From the NCBI GenBank assembly GCA_029261195.1, contig JAJDBU010000058.1, positions 1 to 64,000 of the forward strand: DNA of 64,000 bases. Direction: 5' to 3'. The notes beneath the pieces were generated by a model. That model worked only from the letters and a program-made list of their open reading frames with translations. It searched no databases and had not been told where the DNA came from. Below are positions 1 through 7,435 of this stretch, one piece after another. Numbering within the stretch: the stretch's first letter is position 1; the number at the start of each line of letters is the position of its first letter. Made by a program: the position numbers and the translations under genes. The DNA is from Nitrospirota bacterium (GTDB lineage: Bacteria > Nitrospirota > Nitrospiria > SBBL01 > JAADHI01).

Positions 1-138
1 ACAATTTTACAGGTACTCAGCTTGACCCTGTTCGAGAAAACTCCATTAAATCAGTTGCTTACGGGAAGCACATCCAGAACAGAGGAATGCAACATGCCTA
101 ACCAATTGAATTTATTCGATAATTTAACGGGACAGTAG
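1..138 (+). CDS. IS4-family transposase, C-terminal fragment (cut by window edge)
   Basis: The first frame is open from base 1 to a TAG at 136-138 and encodes 45 residues. The stretch contains LTLFEKTPLNQLL near residues 8-20 and ends NQLNLFDNLTGQ. A 'FEKTP' segment followed by a terminal 'NQL.LFD' is what I recall as the usual C-terminus of IS4-family (DUF4372-type) transposases. The catalytic DDE region would lie upstream of the window. Whether the element is intact cannot be told, and no clear terminal inverted repeat was recognised in the AT-rich DNA after the stop. The family call is from memory of the motif, not from a search. Confidence 0.6.
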   Translation, partial: TILQVLSLTLFEKTPLNQLLTGSTSRTEECNMPNQLNLFDNLTGQ

Positions 139-555
139 TGAACGATTTATTATTAATTCAGCTAATATTTGTTCCAAAACTTTACCCCCTTTTAAAGTTC
201 TCCTTTCACTTTACTTTCAATTCACTCATCACCTTATGTGACCATCTTATGAGTTAAATTGCTTATTTAGTCCATTTTAAGCTAACTTATTGAAATATAT
301 TAAATATTCACCAATACATATTAGGGGTTTCCCTCTTTGCCGAATAATCATTAATATAAATCTCATTGGGTTTATTTTTTATGTGGTTTTGGTTTGCATA
401 TTGCTTATGTCAGGAGCTAATGATAGCTTAATATAATTGTAAGTTTAATGAAATAATATAAAATTAAGGACAGGAAGTTTTGCAAGGTTCCACATCGCAA
501 CAAAAGACCATATCCTGTTCGCATTTATTCGAAGATGTCCTAGAAGGTCGAGCTG
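139..555. other. AT-rich intergenic region upstream of the two-component genes
   Basis: No coding sequence is convincing here. The stretch is strongly AT-rich and full of stops. It presumably carries the downstream end of the IS element and the promoter of the regulator/kinase pair. At 390-405 there is a weak sigma-54-like pair, TGG and TTGC with the right GG to GC distance, but the -24 box is poor (TGGTTT rather than TGGCAC), so it is only a possibility. Confidence 0.5.
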
Positions 556-1218
556 GTGAGAGTTTTACTTATTGAAGACGATGAACTGTTAGCGGCAGGT
601 ATTCGTGGATCAATTACAAATGAAGGATACACCATTGATTGGCTGGAGGATGGTGAGTCTGCACTGCATGCATTATCCATTGAGCATTTTGATATGGTTA
701 TTTTGGACATCGGCCTTCCGAATTGCAGTGGCATCGACGTGCTTAAAGACCTACGAAAAAATCAGAATAAAGTTCCTGTTTTAATTTTGTCCGCGAATTG
801 TACCGTAAGTGATCGTGTTACGGGTTTAGATGCGGGCGCAGATGATTATCTCACAAAACCATTCAATTCAACAGAACTGAAGGCTCGTCTAAGAGCTCTG
901 ATCAGGAGAGGCTCTGGTCGCGCAAACCCTATCATCCAATACAGGGATATTGAGCTTAATGTTATCTCTCATGCAATCAGTTACGGCAAAAAAAATGTCT
1001 CCTTAGGCCGGCGTGAATTTTCACTTTTGAGGCAACTGCTCGAACATGAAGGTCAGGTCCTTTCGAGGGAACAGCTTCAGCAGACAATCTATGGCTGGGA
1101 TGACGATGTTGCGAGTAATGCAATCGAAGTCCATATCCACCATTTACGGAAGAAATTTTATACAAGCCTGATCCGCACCATACGGGGTGTCGGCTACATC
1201 ATTGAAAATGCCACCTAA
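556..1218 (+). CDS. OmpR/PhoB-family response regulator
   Basis: This 220-residue cytoplasmic transcription regulator has a receiver domain at residues 1-115 and a C-terminal winged-helix DNA-binding domain at about 125-218. The acidic pair EDD (residues 7-9), the phospho-acceptor D51 (in VILDIGLP), and K101 (in LTKPF) are present, so the receiver looks functional. The winged helix carries the typical SLGRREFSLLRQLL and VEVHIHHLRKK-like (here IEVHIHHLRKK) segments. The start is GTG at 556, with AGAAGG at 542-547 as a Shine-Dalgarno site. Its stop overlaps the ATG of the kinase gene by one base (TAATG), so the two are translationally coupled. It resembles QseB/BasR-type regulators; the regulon and stimulus are unknown. 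Confidence 0.93.
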   Translation: MRVLLIEDDELLAAGIRGSITNEGYTIDWLEDGESALHALSIEHFDMVILDIGLPNCSGIDVLKDLRKNQNKVPVLILSANCTVSDRVTGLDAGADDYLTKPFNSTELKARLRALIRRGSGRANPIIQYRDIELNVISHAISYGKKNVSLGRREFSLLRQLLEHEGQVLSREQLQQTIYGWDDDVASNAIEVHIHHLRKKFYTSLIRTIRGVGYIIENAT

Positions 1219-2633
1219 TGACATCAATTAGGTCTTACATCTTGTGGAGTGTTATCGGGATTTTTTTTGTGGGAGTGACCCTCATTTCCTACGTCAGTTA
1301 TCAAGATGCGACGAATGAAATCGAAGAGATCTTTGATGCCCAGCTGACCCACTCCGCACGAGTCTTGAATGGACTAATGCCCGAGCACTTAGATGAAGTA
1401 ACATTGAAGCACCTGAAGAACTCACTCGATAAAGTCTTGGATTACTACGAACTCAAGCTACTCTTGCATGATGAAGGGAGTGATGAGCAGCCTCCGGCAG
1501 AAAATATTACTGAAAGCAAGTTGGTCTTTCAAGTCTGGGATCAAGATAAGAAACTTCTAATCAAAACGGCAAGCGCACCCTCATCGCCACTTGCAGCTTT
1601 TAAGTCCGGCTTCACACGAACACTTCTCTACAATCATGACTGGCGAGTGTTTGGCCTATTTGATGAAACAAAAAAAAATTGGCTCTTTTTTGCCGAACGG
1701 GAAGATGTGCGAGGGGAACTCGTTCAAAAGATCAGTAGGCGCTTAATTTCACCCATCCTGGTGGGTCTCCCGCTCCTTGCCCTCATGATTTCCTTATTTG
1801 TTGAAAAAGGCTTGGCACCACTCACACGACTTACAGAAGCAATCCGGAAGAGAAACCCCAAGCATTTACAAGCGATTGCGGAGGATAAACTCCCAGAGGA
1901 AATAAAACCTGTTGTTCACTCCTTAAATCGCTTTATGAAAGAATTGGATGAAACACTTGAACGGGAAAAACGTTTTACAGCAGACGTCGCCCATGAATTG
2001 AGGACTCCCCTGGCAGTACTGAAGGTTCATGCACAGAACACCTTAAATCAAGAAGGCTCGGACCAAACGATGCTATCTCTCGACGCCATGATTCAGGGTA
2101 TAGAACGAAGTACTCGGGTGGTTGATCAATTGTTAAACCTGACACGTCTGGAGCATGATCTCACCCGAATTGACATGAAGCGGATCGATTTAAATACACT
2201 GGTTGTTCAAGTCCTCAGAGAAATCGCCCCGCTCGCCTTACAGAACAAGCAGGAATTCGGATTAGACGTTTCCGGAAAGGGCTTTATGATCATGGGGGAC
2301 GAGATCTCTCTTTCCTTAATGACGATGAACATTGTCCATAACGCGATCCATTATTCTCCAGCAGGCGGATCCATTGCCGTTGAATTGGAGGAAAGGTCTG
2401 GGACTATTCTTTTAAGGGTTATTGATACAGGGCCTGGCATTCCTGAAGCATTACAAAAACGGATCTTTGACCGTTTTTATCGTATTGAGCCGGGCAAAAC
2501 AACAGGGGCCGGCATTGGGCTCTCAATCGTGCATCGCGTGCTTAAATCTCATGATGCCAAAATTTCCCTGGATAAAGGACACAAGGGTCAAGGTTTATGC
2601 ATCTCTATTGTCTTTAATAAAGCCTGCGACTGA
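1218..2633 (+). CDS. Sensor histidine kinase (QseC-like)
   Basis: This 471-residue inner-membrane kinase partners the regulator just upstream. A first membrane helix lies at about residues 7-27 and a second at about 173-195, enclosing a periplasmic sensor region of roughly 145 residues. A HAMP-like linker follows, then the dimerisation/phosphotransfer domain with the H-box FTADVAHELRTPL (phospho-acceptor His near residue 259). The ATPase domain shows an N-box (NIVHNAIHYSP), a G1 box (DTGPGIP) and a G2 box (GAGIGLSIV). All catalytic boxes look intact. The domain plan matches QseC/BasS-type kinases. The periplasmic domain shows no motif that reveals the signal. The start overlaps the regulator stop by one base. 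Confidence 0.93.
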   Translation: MTSIRSYILWSVIGIFFVGVTLISYVSYQDATNEIEEIFDAQLTHSARVLNGLMPEHLDEVTLKHLKNSLDKVLDYYELKLLLHDEGSDEQPPAENITESKLVFQVWDQDKKLLIKTASAPSSPLAAFKSGFTRTLLYNHDWRVFGLFDETKKNWLFFAEREDVRGELVQKISRRLISPILVGLPLLALMISLFVEKGLAPLTRLTEAIRKRNPKHLQAIAEDKLPEEIKPVVHSLNRFMKELDETLEREKRFTADVAHELRTPLAVLKVHAQNTLNQEGSDQTMLSLDAMIQGIERSTRVVDQLLNLTRLEHDLTRIDMKRIDLNTLVVQVLREIAPLALQNKQEFGLDVSGKGFMIMGDEISLSLMTMNIVHNAIHYSPAGGSIAVELEERSGTILLRVIDTGPGIPEALQKRIFDRFYRIEPGKTTGAGIGLSIVHRVLKSHDAKISLDKGHKGQGLCISIVFNKACD

Positions 2634-3120
2634 TTCCTGGTTGGTAATAATCGCTACAGCATTGATCTTTCTTAACTCTCAGAGACACTTCACAGCCTGT
2701 CTTCTATTTTTATGAGAGAATAATACTCGATAAGAATCAAACTGGAGATATCCCTCCTTAACGATTAACTGTATCTATCCATACTTATCCAGTCAGCCAA
2801 GAACTATTCTATCTTTTTTCCATTTAACCGACATTTTCTCAGCATAGCTTCGCTCTATTTTTAATGAAAAATCCCCGCTAAAAGCAGCGGGGTCAGACTG
2901 AATAATAAAATTTCTTTATTTTTTTAAATTATCGTCTAATCCTTAATATTATCTTAAGATTTCTATGATAGTTTTCTCGAATATCAAAAATTATAAAGAT
3001 ACTGAAGGGATTTAGATTCAACATTGAATTCATTGAGGTCAATACTCATGGGGGGTAAAGACGGAAAATGATGGGTTCATAAAAAGAAAAAACAACGCGA
3101 TTAACGGGGGTTTAAAAAAA
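2634..3120. other. Intergenic region after the kinase
   Basis: No gene is supported. The region holds the hairpin at 2873-2892 and an AT-rich leader before the secreted protein at 3121. A GGGGG run at about 3107-3111 is the likely ribosome-binding site of that gene. No convincing -35/-10 pair was picked out. Confidence 0.5.
2873..2892. terminator. GC hairpin, possible terminator or REP-like element
   Basis: CCCCGCT (2873-2879) and AGCGGGG (2886-2892) form a perfect 7-bp stem with a 6-base loop, about 240 bases after the kinase stop. A U-run does not follow directly, so the terminator call is moderate. The flanking GGGGTCAGACT resembles short palindromic repeats found near REP-associated transposases, which is an alternative reading. 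Confidence 0.45.
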
Positions 3121-5196
3121 ATGAAACAATTTTTTTATTACGCTAATTTAATGTTATTGCTGCTTCTAATCGGACTGCCGCTTGCGCAGGCTCAAACGTG
3201 GCCGCCTACGCTGGGAACAACCAGCACTATTAACGATCCGGCTCCGGCAGGAAGTTTGGAGCGATTTGGACCCATCGATCCAGGTAACGGATTTCCGATG
3301 TGGTACGAAGATAAAAACGGTTTGAAGCTTGGGGCCTGTACCGACCTTGCCCTCTGCTTCTTTGAAATCCCTAACCCGGCTCTACCCTTGTCTTTTCCAT
3401 CGAATTATCCCGATGAAATTTTCTTTTTTGCCGCTGAATCCCTCATGATTGGCTCACCCGATTCCGGTGTCAGGGCAATCGTGGGCATGGCGACAGAGGG
3501 GGCATTTTTTAATGGTGCAGTGGTTGACGGGGAGCAGGTTGTTTTCTCTCGCGTTAGAATCCGTATCGACAACCTGATTGCGGGTGAGACATACAGGGTC
3601 ACTTATCCCTACGGTGTTCACTCATTTATTGCTGAGGCCGATGCAGGAGCCGGAACGGCGGCAGGGCCTGGCCTAAGCCTGGTGCGTGACATTGGTCTTG
3701 CAGGTCTTTTAGATTTTAACGGCCCTCTGAATGGAGATATCGGGCCATTTTTGACAGCGACTTCTTATACAGGAACAGAAGCGTTCATCTCTAATACTTT
3801 AAATGGCACGACGGTCACGGGAAGTCCAAACGGCACCAATTTTTTCCGCATTGAAGGACCGGGCGTTGCGCTTCCTTATGCCAATGGTAGCCCTGCAACA
3901 GGGACTTTTCAATGCACTGACCCGGGACTTGGACCAGACCCGGTTGCAACGGACGATTGTATTCAGAGCAACTTGTTTTCGATCCAGGGACAGAAAGCCA
4001 CTCGTTTTGGCGCTCAACCGACCAGAGCGATACTCAGCAAAGAAACCGTTGAAGAAACACCTGGTCTTTTTGTAGACAAGACCTATGTCAATATCTGGGC
4101 CCAGAGTTCAGAAGCACAGAACCTGCTCGCCAGTGTCGATGGTAATGCACCCGTCACACTCACAGAAGGAAGCTTAGGAAACTACTTTCTCCGCATAGAG
4201 GTTCCCAATAATCCCATAAATCCTTCAACGGTAATGGCAATCAATGCATCAGATTCTCCGCCAAATGGAAACAGTATTGATATTACTGAGGCAGTCAATA
4301 TTACGTCCGCGACATATACGATGGGTAGCGGTTTGACGGTAACAACTCAGAGCAGCAATCAAGTTGATCCGGCGGGAGGAACGGCTTTCTTAGTAACTGA
4401 AAGAGATTCTACCCGCTCCATAACGCTAGTCGATGGTGGCAGCGGTGTGACTTCAGGAAGCTATGTCCTGCCCGCAGGAACGCCAGATAACCCGCCAATC
4501 AAGGTTGTTGTGGCTGCTGGAGGGGCTCAGGTGGAAAGCGATGTCATCATTTTGGGCGCACCAAATGGCGGCGCACCGGTCAGCTTAGTTGCAGCCAATG
4601 CAGGACCCGACCAGAATGTTATCGGCAATGTCGGCGTAGGCAATACGACCACCGTTAACCTGAATGGATCAGACTCATTAGGACCTATAGGTATGACCTA
4701 TGCCTGGATTCATGACGCAGGGACAGCTATTTCGCTTGTAGGCGCGAATGATGCTGCAGCGACTTTTGAGACGCCTAGCGCTGCAATTCCAGGTGGCATA
4801 CTCACTGTTAACTTTACTCTAACCGTTTCTGATGGTATTACGACATCATCTGATGTCGTCACTGTAAGCATTACACAACCTTCGGAATTACCGGTAGACT
4901 CATGCAATATCACGAGGGCTGATTATCGTGACGGTAAAGAGAAATGGGTTGTAGAAGGGAATTGCGTCGTACTGGATAATCAGCTCATCGAAGTATACCT
5001 GGGAAATGATGCCGGGCCTTTAGCCCTAATTGGTACAGGCAATGTTGATGCACTGGGTCTATGGGCGGTCAAACCAGGCAATGGCTCAGCAACAACAATT
5101 GATGGCACTATTCCAATTCCAGGAGTTCACACCAGAGTCTGGGCGGAGTCTCTTCGAGGGGGTGGTTTAGTCTGGAGTAGTTTTATCATCGATTAA
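3121..5196 (+). CDS. Secreted PKD-domain protein with shared C-terminal domain
   Basis: This 691-residue protein has a classical signal peptide (residues 1 to about 24, LLLLLIGLPLAQAQ) and should be exported to the periplasm or cell surface. An N-terminal domain contains GFPMWYEDKNGLKLGACTD near residues 58-76, a pattern I associate with recurrent domains of unknown function in surface proteins. Residues about 490-590 form a PKD-like beta-sandwich (AGPDQNVIG, VNLNGSDS, YAWIHD, LTVSDG). The last ~100 residues (from SCNITRADYR) form a domain that recurs in the protein at 20628-22283 and probably in the one at 5915-7330. No catalytic motif is evident. A GGGGG Shine-Dalgarno run sits 5-10 bases before the ATG. 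The role is unknown; adhesion or surface-layer function is a guess. Confidence 0.8.
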   Translation: MKQFFYYANLMLLLLLIGLPLAQAQTWPPTLGTTSTINDPAPAGSLERFGPIDPGNGFPMWYEDKNGLKLGACTDLALCFFEIPNPALPLSFPSNYPDEIFFFAAESLMIGSPDSGVRAIVGMATEGAFFNGAVVDGEQVVFSRVRIRIDNLIAGETYRVTYPYGVHSFIAEADAGAGTAAGPGLSLVRDIGLAGLLDFNGPLNGDIGPFLTATSYTGTEAFISNTLNGTTVTGSPNGTNFFRIEGPGVALPYANGSPATGTFQCTDPGLGPDPVATDDCIQSNLFSIQGQKATRFGAQPTRAILSKETVEETPGLFVDKTYVNIWAQSSEAQNLLASVDGNAPVTLTEGSLGNYFLRIEVPNNPINPSTVMAINASDSPPNGNSIDITEAVNITSATYTMGSGLTVTTQSSNQVDPAGGTAFLVTERDSTRSITLVDGGSGVTSGSYVLPAGTPDNPPIKVVVAAGGAQVESDVIILGAPNGGAPVSLVAANAGPDQNVIGNVGVGNTTTVNLNGSDSLGPIGMTYAWIHDAGTAISLVGANDAAATFETPSAAIPGGILTVNFTLTVSDGITTSSDVVTVSITQPSELPVDSCNITRADYRDGKEKWVVEGNCVVLDNQLIEVYLGNDAGPLALIGTGNVDALGLWAVKPGNGSATTIDGTIPIPGVHTRVWAESLRGGGLVWSSFIID

Positions 5197-5266
5197 TCGC
5201 TGTTTTACATGAGTGATGCTGAGAGATATACGGCAATCACGCTGAGCAACGATTATTGAATAAAGG

Positions 5267-5298
5267 AATTGGGCAGGCCCAAAAGGGTCTGCCCAATT
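5267..5298. terminator. Strong bidirectional-type terminator
   Basis: The 14-base arms AATTGGGCAGGCCC (5267-5280) and GGGTCTGCCCAATT (5285-5298) pair almost perfectly (one G-T pair) around an AAAA loop. T-rich DNA follows. The element lies 70 bases after the stop of the secreted PKD protein and should end its transcript. Confidence 0.8.
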
Positions 5299-5323
5299 TC
5301 AATTTTCAGAAAAAGTACGAGGC

Positions 5324-5563
5324 ATGGCAACATTATTACTGATTCTTGTTCTCTACAACACTCTGGCAAGGGCAGAAGTCTTATTCGATTAACCCAGCAA
5401 TTTTGTGAGTGACGACGAAATTCTCTCAATGGTCGGTTTAGATGCGAATAAAGATAGAATTATCGATTTCGCACACGAAATCGATAAAAGCATGCGACAT
5501 TCTTTGCAGACGACTGATTTGTTTCACCATCTCAACTCATTGATTTTATTTAATTTTAATTAA
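5324..5563 (+). pseudogene. Small secreted EF-hand/dockerin-like gene interrupted by an in-frame stop
   Basis: From ATG 5324 the frame reads a 22-codon peptide that looks like a signal peptide (MATLLLILVLYNTLARAEVL). It then hits TAA at 5390-5392 and stays open in the same frame to TAA 5561-5563. The downstream part holds LDANKDRIIDFAHEIDK, which resembles the calcium-binding loop of dockerin or EF-hand proteins (D-x-N-x-D-x-x-I-D). One base change would restore a 79-residue secreted protein. A weak ACGAGG ribosome site precedes the ATG. It could be a decayed gene, a sequencing error, or chance. The signal-peptide look upstream and the in-frame motif downstream argue for a real former gene. 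Confidence 0.4.
5460..5487. repeat. Perfect 12-bp inverted repeat
   Basis: TTATCGATTTCG (5460-5471) and CGAAATCGATAA (5476-5487) are exact reverse complements separated by CACA. The palindrome lies inside the broken small gene, at the codons following its EF-hand-like loop. No U-run follows, so it is not an obvious terminator. It may be a protein-binding site or simply coding DNA; its function is unknown. Confidence 0.7.
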
Positions 5564-5914
5564 TAATGAAAGTTTTTTTCAAAAAAATGTCGCACCCTTA
5601 TTCTCTATAATATACGAATTATTTTATTTTAAAGTTTTGCAAAAAAATATTTAACATCACAAAAAGAGATTTATTTAACATTATATATCCATTAATTTAG
5701 AATATTTAGTGCATTAAACGCTAAAAATTAATTTTCAGAGTATTATATGAAATCTTGGCACTTACTTTGCTAGATATGGGAGAGAAATCCCAACAAACAT
5801 TCCCCTCAGAAAGTTGAGAGGCATTAGAAGGCTTAAAAAAAGCTTTACAAACATCTCGTCTGGTCAACATGAAAAATGCCTTAAGAGAGGGCAGTAAACT
5901 TGGAGAATAACTTC
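5564..5914. other. AT-rich leader before the YWTD propeller gene
   Basis: There is no gene in this stretch. It is very AT-rich up to about 5750 and then carries the sigma-54 promoter at 5756-5770, leaving a leader of roughly 135 bases to the ATG at 5915. The AT-rich upstream DNA is where an enhancer-binding activator would be expected, but no palindromic activator site was identified with confidence. Confidence 0.5.
5756..5770 (+). promoter_or_regulatory. Sigma-54 (-24/-12) promoter
   Basis: TGGCAC (5756-5761), five bases, then TTGC (5767-5770) followed by T is a consensus RpoN promoter with correct GG to GC spacing. It lies in an intergenic region and points at the YWTD propeller gene starting at 5915. 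Expression should need a sigma-54 activator ATPase, which is not encoded in this window; the nearby response regulator is OmpR-type and would not normally activate sigma-54. Confidence 0.75.
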
Positions 5915-7330
5915 ATGAAATTGAAAAAAGCACAAGTATTAATAATGATGAGCCTCTTGATCTTCCTGGGAATCTCCAGTTCTCTTGTCCATGCAGAATC
6001 AACTGTCTATTGGACTAACTTGACGAACGACTTGCTTTCCAGGTCGAATGTCGATGGAGGCCTCAAAGAAAATCTTAATCCTACTGCCTATCAATCTCCA
6101 TTTTTCGCAGCAGTTGAGCGTGCGGCTGTTCCTGCCGACCCGACAAAACCAGGGAAAGTGTATTTCACGGATATAGGAGATCCCCTTAATCCAAATGACC
6201 AGACGATTCGAGTGATGAACTTAGATGGTTCTAATATGAGAGTTCTCTTTCATTCCTTTAATGGTTTAACAAATCAGCCCACAGACATAAAACTGGATGG
6301 TCGGGGAAGGATGTTCTGGACTGACACCCATTGGCTAACTCCGGGGATTCATAGCGCAAAGACAGATGGAACGGACCATCGTTGGGAGATTGACATCTAC
6401 TCTCTCAGAAAACCTGACTTTGATCCCAGCAATGCGCTCACTTATGAATTTGTTGGTGTTTGGGGCTTGGCCCTGGATATGGTTAACGAAAAACTCTATT
6501 GGACAGACTACACCAGTAAAGACATCCATAGCGCAAATCTCTATGAATCTTTGCCTGGAACGGGGATCACCAGTAGCGTAGTACGCGTTGCTGCTGGCTT
6601 CCCTGGATTACGAGGCATCGCGGTTGATCCGGGAGATCCTGGCATTCCAAGTAGTGGAAAAATCTTTGTGACAACTTCCTTTGCTGGAGATATCATGAGT
6701 GTTGACTCGGCTGACGGTACAAAAACCACACTTATCAATGGTGGTTTGGGTACGGATTTACAAAGACCCATGGATATTGACGTTGATCCAGTTTTCCACA
6801 AAATCTATTTTACAGATCACAATGATGGCAAGGTATATAGCGCAGATGATGATGGTTTTAATGTGATCGTCCTTCATGCCCTGGAAACTCAACAGTATGA
6901 CAAGAAAGGCAGACTTAAAATCAGGACACAGGATTTACTGGGTATTGCATTATCCCTTGATCCTCTGGCCACTCCGCCGACAGGGACAGGGACAGGAGCC
7001 ACAGCCACGTCACCGGGAACAGGAACAGGAAGCACGCCACCTAGTACCCCCTCAGTAACAGAGCCAGTCATGAATTCCGCATCTTATAGACCAGATAAGG
7101 AAGAATTGAGAATTGATGCAAGCATGCCTGTTACCAGTGAGCCTGTGTCATACCATGTTGAAATCCGTGATGGGGGATCAGGCATACTCTTGTACCAGAC
7201 AGGAAGCTTTTCAAGTGGCACGCCTATTTCAGTTAAGGTAGACGTTCCGCTCTCATCTACAAATATACAAGCAATAGCAGTTGCGTCTAATGCAACTAGC
7301 TCTGCAGTAAGTTCAGTAGTGATTGAATAA
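5915..7330 (+). CDS. Secreted YWTD-repeat beta-propeller protein
   Basis: This protein of about 471 residues has a signal peptide (LIMMSLLIFLGISSSLVHAES) and a propeller built from YWTD-type repeats: VYWTN, VYFTD, MFWTD, LYWTD and IYFTD recur about every 40-70 residues to around residue 340. A Gly/Thr/Pro-rich linker (about residues 350-385) leads to a ~90-residue C-terminal beta domain (from VMNSASYRPDKEE) that weakly resembles the C-terminal domain of the protein at 3121-5196. The start chosen is ATG 5915, with GGAGA at 5902-5906; an upstream in-frame TTG at 5900 is less likely. It is preceded by a sigma-54 promoter and followed by a hairpin. Propellers of this type usually bind proteins or ligands; the partner is unknown. 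Confidence 0.85.
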   Translation: MKLKKAQVLIMMSLLIFLGISSSLVHAESTVYWTNLTNDLLSRSNVDGGLKENLNPTAYQSPFFAAVERAAVPADPTKPGKVYFTDIGDPLNPNDQTIRVMNLDGSNMRVLFHSFNGLTNQPTDIKLDGRGRMFWTDTHWLTPGIHSAKTDGTDHRWEIDIYSLRKPDFDPSNALTYEFVGVWGLALDMVNEKLYWTDYTSKDIHSANLYESLPGTGITSSVVRVAAGFPGLRGIAVDPGDPGIPSSGKIFVTTSFAGDIMSVDSADGTKTTLINGGLGTDLQRPMDIDVDPVFHKIYFTDHNDGKVYSADDDGFNVIVLHALETQQYDKKGRLKIRTQDLLGIALSLDPLATPPTGTGTGATATSPGTGTGSTPPSTPSVTEPVMNSASYRPDKEELRIDASMPVTSEPVSYHVEIRDGGSGILLYQTGSFSSGTPISVKVDVPLSSTNIQAIAVASNATSSAVSSVVIE

Positions 7331-7346
7331 TAGAAGTGATTTGAAG

Positions 7347-7389
7347 CAGCGAATCGGTCGCTCCAGAGCCCTGGACGTCCGATTCGCTG
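7347..7389. terminator. Bidirectional terminator hairpin between convergent genes
   Basis: CAGCGAATCGG (7347-7357) and CCGATTCGCTG (7379-7389) are perfect 11-bp arms around a 21-base loop. It sits between the end of the YWTD propeller gene (plus) and the end of the outer-membrane gene (minus), where a shared terminator is expected. Confidence 0.7.
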
Positions 7390-7435
7390 TTCTTCTGAGA
7401 TTCAAATACCAATGCAAGTCACCAGCTCAAAGCCT

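Noticed and set aside
390-405. Sigma-54-like promoter before the response regulator
   Set aside because: GG and GC spacing fits, but the -24 box lacks CAC and the downstream genes are of a type usually served by sigma-70.
2422-2715. Plus-strand open frame overlapping the 3' end of the histidine kinase
   Set aside because: It overlaps the ATPase-domain motifs of the kinase in another frame and has no ribosome site or domain.
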